The notes under the pieces: generated by a model
Databases searched by the model: none
Seen by the model: only the letters and a program-made list of their open reading frames with translations
Told to the model about the DNA's origin: nothing
Program-made: the position numbers and the translations under genes
Shown here: one piece after another, positions 8,340 to 16,637 of the stretch
How the letters are laid out: each line of letters begins with the position of its first letter
Numbering within the stretch: position 1 is the stretch's first letter
NCBI GenBank assembly: GCA_900316905.1
Contig: ONET01000028.1
Span: 1-35,181, forward strand
Reading direction: 5' to 3'
DNA from: an uncultured Treponema sp.
GTDB taxonomy: Bacteria > Spirochaetota > Spirochaetia > Treponematales > Treponemataceae
DNA length: 35,181 bases

Positions 8340-9556
8340 TGAGTCCAGATCGCCAAAGCGCTGACGTTCAGACTTTGACAGCTGACACGCTGGAAGATTG
8401 CCGCATCGTTCTTGGGAAAAGATACGGTTCCAATTACGACATAATTGACCGGCAAAACATTGAGCAAAAATACGGCTTGTTCGGGCTTCTTAGAAAGCCG
8501 GCTGTCAAGGTTTGGTTTGTGTCAAAAAGCCGGCCGGCGCCCGTCGTTTTTTCCGCTGGCGACGAAGAAAGCCAGCGCGCGATAAAAGACGAAATCCTTC
8601 GCCGCGCGGGCAAGAACATCACCGACATTCAAATAGCCGAAATAAGCAACAAGGTCAATGAAATCGCGCAGTCGCTTCAAAACCTTCCCAGGCCCGCGAC
8701 AGAAGAAAGAATTGAGTCGATAGATCGAATTTGCGAGCTGCTTGAGGACAACGAGTTTACAAAAGAATTCATCTCTGGCATAACGGCCCGCTTGAAGAAA
8801 GAATTTTCCCTTGAAGACCTTAATGATTTTGCAAAGGTCGAGCGCCAAGTGATTGACTGGATAGGCGAGTCGATTCAAGTCGCCGGCCCCAAGGCTCACA
8901 GGCCGCCGCGCGTGGTCGTAATCGTAGGTCCCACCGGCGTTGGAAAGACCACGACAATCGGAAAACTTGCCGCGCAAAACGTCATGCGCAGAAAAAAGAC
9001 TCCCAACGCGGAGCCTCTTTCAATCTCGCTGATAACGATTGACAAGACAAGAATCGGCGCCGAAGACCAACTCAAAATTTTGGGCGAAGTTTTGGAGCTT
9101 CAAGTGCGCAAGGCGGAAAACGCCGAAGACCTAAAGACGATTTTTGATTCGATAAAGAACGACAACGACGTGATTTACATCGACACGTCTGGCTACAGCC
9201 CCAACGATTCCGAAAACATCGCCAAGCTAAAGAGCACGCTCAACGTTGACGGTTTGCGGCCCGACATATACCTTGCGGTTTCGGCCGACAAAAAGGCGCG
9301 CGACTTGCGGAACATCATGCAAAACTACGAGCCTTTCGGCTATTCTTCGGTCATCGTCACAAAATGCGACGAGACGACTTGCTTTGGAAACATTATCAGC
9401 GTGCTTAGCGAAAAGCGAAAGGCCATTTCGTATTTTACGGACGGGCAGGTTATTTCGCGCAACATTCAAAAGGCTAATGTTGTGGATTTTCTAATCAGGC
9501 TTTCAGGCTTTACAGTCGACAGAATTCACATCGAGGATAAATTTGGAGAAAAATAA
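8339..9556 (+). CDS. flhF: Flagellar biosynthesis GTPase FlhF
   Basis: An SRP-type GTPase that marks the cell pole and sets flagellar position together with FlhG. I take the ATG at 8339 (405 residues) because GAGGGGG at 8325-8331 is correctly spaced to it; the adjacent GTG at 8336 is less well spaced. Residues about 10-80 resemble the FlhF basic/N-terminal region. The NG domain follows, with the P-loop GPTGVGKT at residues 197-204, DTSGYSPND as G3, and TKCDE as the guanine-specificity motif. It overlaps the flhA stop and is two bases from flhG. Confidence 0.95.
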   Translation: MSPDRQSADVQTLTADTLEDCRIVLGKRYGSNYDIIDRQNIEQKYGLFGLLRKPAVKVWFVSKSRPAPVVFSAGDEESQRAIKDEILRRAGKNITDIQIAEISNKVNEIAQSLQNLPRPATEERIESIDRICELLEDNEFTKEFISGITARLKKEFSLEDLNDFAKVERQVIDWIGESIQVAGPKAHRPPRVVVIVGPTGVGKTTTIGKLAAQNVMRRKKTPNAEPLSISLITIDKTRIGAEDQLKILGEVLELQVRKAENAEDLKTIFDSIKNDNDVIYIDTSGYSPNDSENIAKLKSTLNVDGLRPDIYLAVSADKKARDLRNIMQNYEPFGYSSVIVTKCDETTCFGNIISVLSEKRKAISYFTDGQVISRNIQKANVVDFLIRLSGFTVDRIHIEDKFGEK

Positions 9557-9558
9557 TT

Positions 9559-10431
9559 ATGGAAGACCAAATCAGCGAACTTAGGGAAATTATGAAAGGC
9601 TCGGCGGAACAAAAGCCGCGCGACGGCCACAAGACAAGAATCATAGCGATTACAAGCGGAAAGGGCGGCGTAGGAAAGTCCAACCTTGCAGTAAACATGG
9701 CCATAGCCTATTCACAGCTTGGAAAGAAAGTCATTTTGATAGACGGCGACTTGGGAATGGCCAACGTCAATGTTTTGCTCAACGTCGTTCCAAAATACAA
9801 TTTGCTTCAAGTCATCAACAAGCAAAAGACCATGCAGGAAATAATCCTTGACTCCGAATACGGAATCAAGTTCATCGCGGGCGCCAACGGCTTTTCAAAA
9901 ATCGCCAACCTTAGCAAGGACGAGCTTGACTACTTTGCCACGCAATTTTCTTCGCTTGCCAACGCCGACATAATCATCATAGACACCGGCGCGGGAATTT
10001 CCAACAACGTGCTTTCGTTTGTGGCCGCCAGCGACGAAGTGTATGTCGTCACCACGCCCGAGCCCACGGCCATAACCGACGCCTACGGAATGATAAAAAT
10101 CATCACGACGGAAATCGAGGACCGCGAGATCAACATTCAGCTTTTGGTAAACCGCGTCCATTCCGCCGACGAAGGAAAGAGGATCGCCGACCGCATCATC
10201 AGCATTGTGGGCCAGTTCCTCAACTACAAGGTCAACTACGTCGGCTTTGTCTACGAGGACACGGCCGTCCAAAATTCTGTAATAAGGCAAAAGCCCTTCA
10301 TCGTCGTGGCTCCGCAATCCAAGCCTGCCATGTGCGTGAAGCATATCGTAGGCAGAATCGAAAAGACAGAGGCTCCTGACAACGAAGGCGTCTCAAATTT
10401 CCTAAAGAAATTTTTAGGGTTTAAAAAGTAA
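9559..10431 (+). CDS. flhG: Flagellar number regulator FlhG (MinD/ParA-type ATPase)
   Basis: A 290-residue MinD-like ATPase (also called YlxH/FleN) that controls flagellar number and stimulates FlhF. The deviant Walker A motif KGGVGKS spans residues 35-41, and DGDLGMANVNVLLNV and IIIDTGAGIS are the switch/Walker B regions. The N-terminal DQISELREIM resembles the DQAxxLR activator helix that acts on FlhF. A C-terminal amphipathic end (NFLKKFLGFKK) fits a membrane-targeting sequence. It lies two bases after flhF. Confidence 0.95.
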   Translation: MEDQISELREIMKGSAEQKPRDGHKTRIIAITSGKGGVGKSNLAVNMAIAYSQLGKKVILIDGDLGMANVNVLLNVVPKYNLLQVINKQKTMQEIILDSEYGIKFIAGANGFSKIANLSKDELDYFATQFSSLANADIIIIDTGAGISNNVLSFVAASDEVYVVTTPEPTAITDAYGMIKIITTEIEDREINIQLLVNRVHSADEGKRIADRIISIVGQFLNYKVNYVGFVYEDTAVQNSVIRQKPFIVVAPQSKPAMCVKHIVGRIEKTEAPDNEGVSNFLKKFLGFKK

Positions 10432-10459
10432 CATTTTTGTAGCATTTTTTTAAAAACTG

Positions 10460-10468
10460 TGCTATAAT
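10460..10468 (+). promoter_or_regulatory. Candidate extended -10 promoter upstream of the acidic membrane protein and fliA
   Basis: TGC followed by TATAAT (10463-10468) is a perfect extended -10. The -35 region is weak (TTGTAG at 10438-10443, 19-base spacing). It lies after the flhG stop and would give a leader of about 20 bases to the next gene, allowing extra transcription of fliA independent of the long operon. Confidence 0.5.
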
Positions 10469-10496
10469 ATATTGAATTTTTGAAAGGGGAAAACGA

Positions 10497-11339
10497 ATTG
10501 ATAAAAATCAAGCCAATTATTGCCAGCGCTTGCGCGGCTTTCGTTTTTTCCTTTTTCACCTTTTAAAGGCCGTGATATTCGCCGTCGTTTTTGGCGGCTT
10601 GGCTGTCGGCGTGCAAGTCCTTTACGGAATGTTTTTGTCGGAAGGCTCCGCGCCGGCCGACACGGCGGAACGCCAGCCGATTGGCGGCAAGGATGATTTG
10701 GTCGTAAGCGAGGAGGACCTTCCTGAAGACAAAGAGGCTCCCGTGTTTTTTGTTGACGGCCGGCGTGTCGTGACTGACGATGACGTCAATTCAAAGCCAG
10801 CGCAGGCCGCCAAAACTGATTCCGGCGACGGCGGCATAAGCGCCGCGCGGCAAAACCAGGCCTTGGCCGCCGCGGAAAAAGTCCGCGAGGCAAAGGCCGC
10901 CGAGAACATAGAGAAAAAAGCCCAGGACATTTCCTTGGCAAAAGAGCGGGCGGCGGCCGCAAATGAAAGCGCCTCGCCGTCAGGAGCCGCGCCCTCGTTC
11001 GCTCCGATAAATTTGGCCGCGAAAAGCGCCTCTCCGCTTGTGGAGGAGGCCGTGCCCAACGTCGTTCCTGAAACGGCGGCGGAAAAAAAGTCCGAGGCGC
11101 CAAGCGGAGATTCGGAATTGGACGAGCTTCCGGACATAAGCGGCTTGGGGATGGGCGGAGGATCGGATCGCGCGGCCGCCGCTCAAGACGAGAATGTGAT
11201 TGAAGACAGCGAGTTCGCGCAGGACGGCTCGGTAAAAGTCCACCGGCAGACGGAGCTGGCGGACGGAAAGATTGCGGATGTAAAGGACGCTCCCGTAATG
11301 GCGGAAGCGATTAGAACGATATTGAAAAAGGAAGAATAA
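10497..11339 (+). CDS. Unassigned membrane-anchored acidic protein of the flagellar operon
   Basis: I do not recognise a named family. The frame gives a hydrophobic segment near the N-terminus (LLKAVIFAVVFGGLAVGVQV) and then about 220 residues rich in Ala, Glu, Ser and Asp that look disordered, ending in a more ordered VHRQTELADGKIADVKDAPV. The start is uncertain. The first conventional start in frame is a TTG at 10530 without a ribosome-binding site. The only good site, AGGGGA at 10485-10490, points to an ATT at 10497 in frame (280 residues) or to a TTG at 10498 in another frame that opens a 22-codon ORF ending at 10566. Position between flhG and fliA suggests a flagellar role. Confidence 0.7.
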   Translation: MDKNQANYCQRLRGFRFFLFHLLKAVIFAVVFGGLAVGVQVLYGMFLSEGSAPADTAERQPIGGKDDLVVSEEDLPEDKEAPVFFVDGRRVVTDDDVNSKPAQAAKTDSGDGGISAARQNQALAAAEKVREAKAAENIEKKAQDISLAKERAAAANESASPSGAAPSFAPINLAAKSASPLVEEAVPNVVPETAAEKKSEAPSGDSELDELPDISGLGMGGGSDRAAAAQDENVIEDSEFAQDGSVKVHRQTELADGKIADVKDAPVMAEAIRTILKKEE

Positions 11340-11357
11340 AAACATAGGGTGTGGAGT

Positions 11358-12146
11358 ATGGGAACAACTCTTGCTGAAGAAAAGACAGAAGACGAACTCT
11401 GGAAAGAATACAGGAAGACAAGGTCTCCTGAGTTGAGGGACAAGATTATTCGCCAATACATGCCGCTTGTCAAATATGTCGCCGGCAAAGTTGGCGTCGG
11501 AATGCCCTCCAGCGTGGAATTTGACGACCTTGTGGGCTTTGGACAATTCGGCCTTTTGGACGCGATAGAAAAATTTGACCCTGATAAAAACGTAAAATTC
11601 AAGACATACGCCGTTACAAGAATTCGCGGCGCCATTTTTGACGAGCTTCGCCAGCTTGACTGGGTTCCCAGAAGCGTGCGCCAAAAATCGCGCGAAATTG
11701 AAGACACTATCGGCGACCTTGAGGCCCGGCTTGGACGCACGGCCAGCGACGCGGAAATCGCCGGAAAGCTTGGCGTGAGCGAAGAGGAATACCAGCAGAC
11801 TGTCATGAAGCTTTCGGGCACCAGCGTCCTTTCGCTCAACGACGTTTGGTACAGCGGAAACGACAACGACCATATGTCCATCGGAGACAGCATCGAGTCT
11901 CCCTCAAGCCTCAATCCTGACGTAATTGTTGAGCGCGAGGAAATCCGCAAAATCATAATTCAAGCCATAAACGAGCTTCCCGAAAAAGAAAAGATGGTCA
12001 TCGTCCTTTACTATCACGAGGACTTGACCTTTAAGGAAATCGGCCAGGTTTTGGAAGTCAGCGAATCGCGCATAAGCCAGCTGCACACAAAAGCCAATTT
12101 GCGCCTAAGGGCCAAGCTTACCAATTTGCGAAAAGGAATCATGTAA
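11358..12146 (+). CDS. fliA: RNA polymerase sigma factor for flagellar operon (sigma-28, FliA/WhiG family)
   Basis: A 262-residue sigma-70-family factor lacking region 1.1. Region 2 includes VEFDDLVGFGQFGLLDAIEKF and FKTYAVTRIRGAIFDELR; region 3 follows (LEARLGRTASDAEIAGKLGV); region 4 has the helix-turn-helix LTFKEIGQVLEVSESRISQL. The ATG at 11358 is preferred to a GTG at 11349 because AGGGTG at 11346-11351 is well spaced to it. Sigma-28 directs late flagellar and chemotaxis gene transcription. FapA starts two bases after the stop. Confidence 0.95.
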   Translation: MGTTLAEEKTEDELWKEYRKTRSPELRDKIIRQYMPLVKYVAGKVGVGMPSSVEFDDLVGFGQFGLLDAIEKFDPDKNVKFKTYAVTRIRGAIFDELRQLDWVPRSVRQKSREIEDTIGDLEARLGRTASDAEIAGKLGVSEEEYQQTVMKLSGTSVLSLNDVWYSGNDNDHMSIGDSIESPSSLNPDVIVEREEIRKIIIQAINELPEKEKMVIVLYYHEDLTFKEIGQVLEVSESRISQLHTKANLRLRAKLTNLRKGIM

Positions 12147-12148
12147 AT

Positions 12149-14119
12149 ATGATAGGTCTTGACGTCATCCAAAAAGACATGCAGTCTCTGCTGGAGGCGG
12201 ACAAGTCGCTCAACGCGATTGAGGTCAACGCCGATTCGCTTGACGAGGCCTTGGCCGACGCGGCGACCCAACTTGACGCCCGCGTGGCGAACCTTGAGTA
12301 TGAAATTTTGGAGAAGGGAAGCGACGGCTTTTTAGGTCTGGCCAAAAAGCCCTGGAAACTTCGCATTTATCAAAACGCGGCTTCTCTTGCCAAAAAGAAA
12401 AAGGCCGCCGCTCAAGATGACTTTGCCACCGACGAGCTTGACGAAGAGATTAAGGTTGTCGATCGCGACGGCCTTTACTACATCCGTCACTTTGGCGACG
12501 ACATCATGCTCAAAGTTCTTCTTCCCATCGGAAAGGGCCGGCATGTCGACGCCAAGGACATTCTTAACGACGCCCGCCGTTCCGACACTGTCAGCATAGA
12601 AGAAGGAAAGGTTAAGGAATTCGCCAAAAAGGGAACTGACGGCAAGTACGAGACAATCGGCATTTACAAGCACATCAAGGCCGGCGACGCGATGCTCATC
12701 ATCGACGTTTCAAAAGACGAGATGGAAGCCACGTTGACCGCCACTGCGCCCGCCATGAGCGGAAGCGAAATCACCGCCGACCAAATCAGGCGCGCCTTGG
12801 AAACCCAGGGCGTCGTCGCCGGCATAGAGGACGACAAAATCGCCGAGTGGGTTGACAATCCCGTTTACGGCTCTCCTTGCGAAGTGGCCCACGCGATCAT
12901 GCCGCAAGACGGCCGCGACGCCTACATGGCCTTTAACTTTGAGACGGACCCCACAAAGCTTAAGATTAAGGAAGCCGGCGACGGAAAGGTCAACTTTAAG
13001 GAACTCAATAAAATTCAAAATGTCGTCAAGGGCCAACCCCTTGCGACAAAAATGCAGCCCGAACGCGGCAAGGCCGGAAAGACTTTGTACGGCCGCTACT
13101 TGGAAGCCAAAAACGGAAAGGACATCAAAATTCCTCTTGGAAAGAACGTCGAGCTTGACAAGGACGGCGTGACCGTAATTGCGAGCGAGGCCGGCCGCGT
13201 CCACTTTGATGACCAGCGAATCAACGTCGAGCCGGTGTTGGAATTGGAAAGCGTCGGAATCAAAACCGGCAACATCGACTTTTTGGGAAGCGTCATCGTC
13301 AAGGGGAACGTGGACGACGGCTACGAAATCAAGGCCACCGGCGACATCGAAATTTCCGGCACTGTCGGAAAAAGCTTCATCAAGAGCGAGCGGGGGAACA
13401 TCATCGTTTCCGCCGGCATTTTTGGCCACGACGAGGGCGAAGTCCATTGCGGAAAATCCTTGTGGGCCAAATTCATTCAAAGCGCCAAAATCGAGGTGGA
13501 AGAATTCTGCATTGTCTCCGACAGCATAATGAACAGCGAAGTCACCGCGATGAAGCGCATTGTCCTTAACGGAAAGAAGGCGCAGATAACAGGCGGCCAT
13601 CTTTTTGCCACGGAAGAAATCGCCGCGCGCAACATCGGCTCTCCGGGCGGCGGAACTGAGACTATTTTGGAAGTCGGCTTTGACCCCCGCGCCAAGCACC
13701 GCTTGGAATTCATTCAGGGCCAGCAAAACGACTTGGTCCGCGAGCTTGAGGACGTTGAGAACAACATTCTCACTTTGGAAAATTACAAAAAGGCTCGCAG
13801 AACCCTTCCCAAGGACAAGGAAGAGACGCTTGCCCAGCTTAAGAGCCGCAAGCAGGAAATCACAATTGAGTCAGAGAAAATTTCCGAGGAAATCGACCAA
13901 ATACAGGAACATTTGCATGAGCTCAAGGTTGTCGGAAAAGTTAAGGCGGAAGGAAACGTTTTCTCAGGCGTGAAGATTTACATTCGAGACACCTTGCAGG
14001 AAGTGCGCGCCGACACAAAGAACGTCACCTATTTTATGGAAGGCGGCTTTATCCGAACAGGAAAGTACGAAGCCCCTGACTTGACCGGCTTGCAAATGCC
14101 GGAAGGATACTCAAGCTAA
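12149..14119 (+). CDS. FapA-type DUF342 protein with N-terminal Jag_N domain
   Basis: A 656-residue cytoplasmic protein. Residues about 15-75 match the Jag_N domain (SLDEALADAATQL, then YEILEKGSDGFLGLAKKPWK). Residues about 205-480 form the DUF342/FapA region, with Gly-spaced beta-helix repeats such as VIVKGNVDDGYEIKATGDIE. Residues about 500-590 are a strongly charged coiled coil, and a last beta segment closes the protein. Flagellar assembly protein A homologues affect flagellation, and the position directly behind fliA fits. No catalytic motif is visible. The ATG is two bases after the fliA stop. Confidence 0.85.
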   Translation: MIGLDVIQKDMQSLLEADKSLNAIEVNADSLDEALADAATQLDARVANLEYEILEKGSDGFLGLAKKPWKLRIYQNAASLAKKKKAAAQDDFATDELDEEIKVVDRDGLYYIRHFGDDIMLKVLLPIGKGRHVDAKDILNDARRSDTVSIEEGKVKEFAKKGTDGKYETIGIYKHIKAGDAMLIIDVSKDEMEATLTATAPAMSGSEITADQIRRALETQGVVAGIEDDKIAEWVDNPVYGSPCEVAHAIMPQDGRDAYMAFNFETDPTKLKIKEAGDGKVNFKELNKIQNVVKGQPLATKMQPERGKAGKTLYGRYLEAKNGKDIKIPLGKNVELDKDGVTVIASEAGRVHFDDQRINVEPVLELESVGIKTGNIDFLGSVIVKGNVDDGYEIKATGDIEISGTVGKSFIKSERGNIIVSAGIFGHDEGEVHCGKSLWAKFIQSAKIEVEEFCIVSDSIMNSEVTAMKRIVLNGKKAQITGGHLFATEEIAARNIGSPGGGTETILEVGFDPRAKHRLEFIQGQQNDLVRELEDVENNILTLENYKKARRTLPKDKEETLAQLKSRKQEITIESEKISEEIDQIQEHLHELKVVGKVKAEGNVFSGVKIYIRDTLQEVRADTKNVTYFMEGGFIRTGKYEAPDLTGLQMPEGYSS

Positions 14120-14451
14120 TGGCTTTGCAGCCCATCGATTTGCAAACGATGTATTCGCAAATGGCTAATGTCGCCCAGCGCGTGGCAAGCGAAGGGCAGG
14201 GCGCCGCCTTGTCGCAATCGATTCAAACGCAAGGCCTTGTCAACCAAAATTTGCAGCAATCCCAGAGCGTCCAAAAGGCCGCCTCAAGCGAAGCGCAAAC
14301 CGGAAAAATCAAGGCCGACGGAAAGAGCCAGGACGACAAGGCGCAAGACGGAAAGAAAAAAAAGGAAGGGCGCGATGAAGAAGCCGAGCCGAAAAAAGCT
14401 TACGAAATACAAGACCCGGCGCTTGGCGTCCACATAAACATAACGAGGTAG
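14119..14451 (+). CDS. Small hydrophilic unknown protein of the flagellar operon
   Basis: A 110-residue protein with no recognised domain. The N-terminal part (MALQPIDLQTMYSQMANVAQ) is Gln-rich and probably helical. Residues about 55-95 are a very charged Lys/Glu/Asp linker, and the last residues (YEIQDPALGVHINITR) may be a short ordered end. The start overlaps the preceding stop by one base (TAATG), so it is translationally coupled to the FapA-type gene. A small ORF at the same place in other treponemes would support a real role; I recall one in T. pallidum but cannot check. Confidence 0.75.
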   Translation: MALQPIDLQTMYSQMANVAQRVASEGQGAALSQSIQTQGLVNQNLQQSQSVQKAASSEAQTGKIKADGKSQDDKAQDGKKKKEGRDEEAEPKKAYEIQDPALGVHINITR

Positions 14452-14455
14452 ATTT

Positions 14456-15169
14456 TTGGAATTCGTTCTTCTTTCAGCCTTGACATTGATAAACCTTCTT
14501 TTGTGGCTTGTCTTTCTCGCGCGCTTTAAAAAACTTTTTAGCGTTGACGACATAATGGTAAAATTCCGCGACGGAATGAACAACCTGCTTAAGGACGCGG
14601 AGCGCGACACGGCGCTTAACATGAATGTCATTGACGAAAAGATCAGGGAGTCAAAGGCGATTGTGGCCGAAGCCGAGCGCAAGCTTGCAGTTTTGCGCCA
14701 TGAGCTTGAGTCGGCCGAAAGAAGTTCCCTCTTGCAAGCCCAAATCAATATCCAAAGCTCCGCCGCCAAAAAAAGCAAGGCAAAGGCCTCCGCAAAGGCT
14801 CCGTCGCGTTCAACCGCTAAAAGCGTTTCCAAGCTTGGCGCCTCCAGGGCGGCGGCGGCCTACAAGCAAAACGAGCTTCCAGGCGCTGACGAGGCGTACG
14901 CGCTCACCGGCCTTTTTAGGGAAAACGCGCAAAACTCTCTCTTTGACGCGCCGCAAATAACGGTTACAAAAGACGGCGACGCATACGGAAAAGTTCCGAT
15001 TGTGAATGTTCCCGAAGTGACGATAAGCGAAGAGCCTATAAGGGTAAAAAAGCCTTTTGCCCGCAGGGTTAGGGAGCTTGCGGAACTTGGGAAAACCGTT
15101 GAGGAAATCGCGTCTGAAACCGACCATTCCACAACGGAAGTGCAGCTTGTTCTTGACACATCCATATAA
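14456..15169 (+). CDS. Membrane-anchored coiled-coil protein with C-terminal helix-turn-helix-like end (unknown)
   Basis: A 237-residue protein starting at a TTG with GAGG eight bases upstream. One N-terminal membrane helix (LLSALTLINLLLWLVFLARF) is followed by a coiled coil (residues about 30-90), a basic/Ala-rich linker, and a C-terminal segment KPFARRVRELAELGKTVEEI with ASETDHSTTEVQLVLD. That end resembles the small helix-turn-helix-like C-terminus of DUF6115-type proteins. No function is known to me. It ends the flagellar gene group, five bases behind the preceding gene. Confidence 0.75.
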   Translation: MEFVLLSALTLINLLLWLVFLARFKKLFSVDDIMVKFRDGMNNLLKDAERDTALNMNVIDEKIRESKAIVAEAERKLAVLRHELESAERSSLLQAQINIQSSAAKKSKAKASAKAPSRSTAKSVSKLGASRAAAAYKQNELPGADEAYALTGLFRENAQNSLFDAPQITVTKDGDAYGKVPIVNVPEVTISEEPIRVKKPFARRVRELAELGKTVEEIASETDHSTTEVQLVLDTSI

Positions 15170-15184
15170 AAATAGGAGAAATAT

Positions 15185-16240
15185 ATGAGCGTAAAAAAAC
15201 AAAAATTGGCCACGTTGACAAACGGCGACGAAGTCCACTTGTTCACGGTTTCAAACGGAAAGATGTCCTTTACGGTGACAGACTACGGCTGTACCCTTAC
15301 AGGAATTTTCCTTCCGCAAAAAAACGGCCCAGTAAGCGACATTTTGCTTGGCTATTCTACTTTGCCCGAATACGTCCAGTCGGACGGATACTCCTTTGGC
15401 TCGATCGTGGGCCGCTTCGCCAACCGAATCGGCGGCGCTTCTTTTGCCGTTGACGGAAAAAAATACCAGCTTGACAAAAACGACAATAAAATCAACACCC
15501 TGCACGGAGGCTTTTTCCGCCTGGACCACCAAGTTTGGAAGGCCAAGGCCATCGAAGGAAAAAGCTCTTGCGGCGTGGAGTTCAAGCGCCGCAGCCCCGA
15601 CGGAGAGCAGGGCTTTCCGGGAAACCTTGACGTTACGGTGACCTACACGCTTAGCAAGGACAACAAGCTTACGATGCAATACAAGGCCAAGACCGACAAG
15701 GCCACTCCGGTAAACTTCACCAACCACGCTTACTTCAACCTTGCCGGAAGCGGAACCATTCTTGACCACGAATTGCAGTCCGACTGCAAGGGCTACTTGG
15801 AAGTCGACAAAAACTTGATTCCCACCGGAAAAATCATCGACCTTGCCAATAGCCCCTTTGACTTCACCAAGTCCAAGACGATTGGCCGCGACATCGACAA
15901 AGTGGCCCCCGGCTACGACCACTGCTACGTGACTCCGGCCTACAAGGGAAAGGGCGTTTCTCCCGACCCCAAAAAGCTTTTCCGCTGCGCCGTTTTGACA
16001 GACCCCAAGAGCGGCCGCAAAATGACGATGGAGACAAACCAAGAGGGCGTTCAGGTCTACACGGCCAACTGGGTCGAAGGCATTCCCGGCAAGAACGGAA
16101 TCCGAATGGTAAAGCACGGCGCGATTTGCCTTGAAAGCCAGCGCTTTCCCGACGCTCCCAACAAGCCGGACTTTCCGCCCTGCATCCTAAAGCCCAAAGA
16201 AACCTACAACGCCGTCACCGTCTATTCATTTGAATGGTGA
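15185..16240 (+). CDS. galM: Aldose 1-epimerase (galactose mutarotase)
   Basis: A 351-residue enzyme that interconverts alpha and beta anomers of aldoses such as galactose and glucose in the cytoplasm. The family's catalytic residues are in place: His107 (NTLHGG), His181 (NFTNHAYFNL) as acid, and Glu317 (ICLESQRFPDAPN) as base. The substrate-binding NRIGGA segment is at about residues 81-86, and PGYDHCYV holds a conserved Asp. A GGAG ribosome-binding site precedes the ATG. The gene is 15 bases behind the flagellar group but has no functional link to it. No signal peptide. Confidence 0.95.
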   Translation: MSVKKQKLATLTNGDEVHLFTVSNGKMSFTVTDYGCTLTGIFLPQKNGPVSDILLGYSTLPEYVQSDGYSFGSIVGRFANRIGGASFAVDGKKYQLDKNDNKINTLHGGFFRLDHQVWKAKAIEGKSSCGVEFKRRSPDGEQGFPGNLDVTVTYTLSKDNKLTMQYKAKTDKATPVNFTNHAYFNLAGSGTILDHELQSDCKGYLEVDKNLIPTGKIIDLANSPFDFTKSKTIGRDIDKVAPGYDHCYVTPAYKGKGVSPDPKKLFRCAVLTDPKSGRKMTMETNQEGVQVYTANWVEGIPGKNGIRMVKHGAICLESQRFPDAPNKPDFPPCILKPKETYNAVTVYSFEW

Positions 16241-16266
16241 GCCGTTAATAAAGCGATTCAAAAATT

Positions 16267-16548
16267 GCGGACAAGAAGGGGCGGGAGCCGTGCCGAGCGC
16301 GTAAGCGCGAGTGCAAAACCACAAGAGGCCTCATTCTAAAGGAATGAGACGTAGAAAAAAAGACTTGGAAGGACCCGTCAGCGGACGGCTTGGCCATAGG
16401 CCTCAAGCCGCAAGCGAGCCGTGCGGAGCGCGTTAGCGCGACTGCAATACCTTGAGAGGCCTCGTTTCCAACGGAAACGAGAATGACGGGAGGCTCCAAG
16501 GGCTTTTTTTCGTCGCTGGGACCCGCCTTTTGGGTCCGCTTTTTTTTT
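16267..16548 (+). ncRNA. Candidate structured RNA with two tandem copies of one fold
   Basis: Two related units, offset by 131 bases, start at 16285 and 16416. Each has a hairpin with a GCGC/GCGC helix, a four-base GTAA or GTTA loop, tandem G-A mismatches and a single bulged T, closed by TGC/GCA (16291-16315 and 16422-16446). The pair C16294-G16311 in unit 1 is G16425-C16442 in unit 2. A second hairpin differs on both arms: CTCATTC/GAATGAG (16330-16348) against CTCGTTTCC/GGAAACGAG (16461-16481). Unit 2 is enclosed by CTTGGA/TCCAAG and CCCGTCA/TGACGGG. The fold lies before T-runs. It could be a structured RNA or a dispersed palindromic repeat. Confidence 0.45.
16519..16548 (+). terminator. Intrinsic terminator before the V-ATPase promoter
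   Basis: GGACCC (16519-16524) pairs with GGGTCC (16532-16537) around a seven-base loop, followed by GC and nine T residues. It would end transcription from galM or from the structured element. Confidence 0.75.
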
Positions 16549-16557
16549 ATTTTTTTC

Positions 16558-16586
16558 TTGTTTTTTGCAAAAACTCGTGATATAAT
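16558..16586 (+). promoter_or_regulatory. Promoter of the V-type ATPase operon
   Basis: TTGTTT (16558-16563), 17-base spacing, and TATAAT (16581-16586) with an upstream TG (extended -10). It lies just after the terminator and gives a leader of about 45 bases to atpE, which has an AAGGAG ribosome-binding site at 16627-16632. Confidence 0.75.
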
Positions 16587-16637
16587 TGAACATTATAAAT
16601 TGTAATAAATTTAGTTTATGCATTATAAGGAGCATGA

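Noticed and set aside
10980..11956. Long minus-strand ORFs opposite fliA
   Set aside because: fliA on the plus strand is certain; these frames show no family motif.
12710..13726. A 338-codon minus-strand ORF
   Set aside because: Antisense to the FapA-type gene, no recognisable domain and no start signal.
16416..16446. Group II intron domain V (GAGCCGT start)
   Set aside because: The closing ACGGTTC strand and the catalytic bulge are missing.
16245..16635. Minus-strand ORFs at 16245-16499 and 16378-16635
   Set aside because: They lie over the structured element and its terminator, have Arg/Ala/Ser composition that mirrors the palindromes, and lack ribosome-binding sites.
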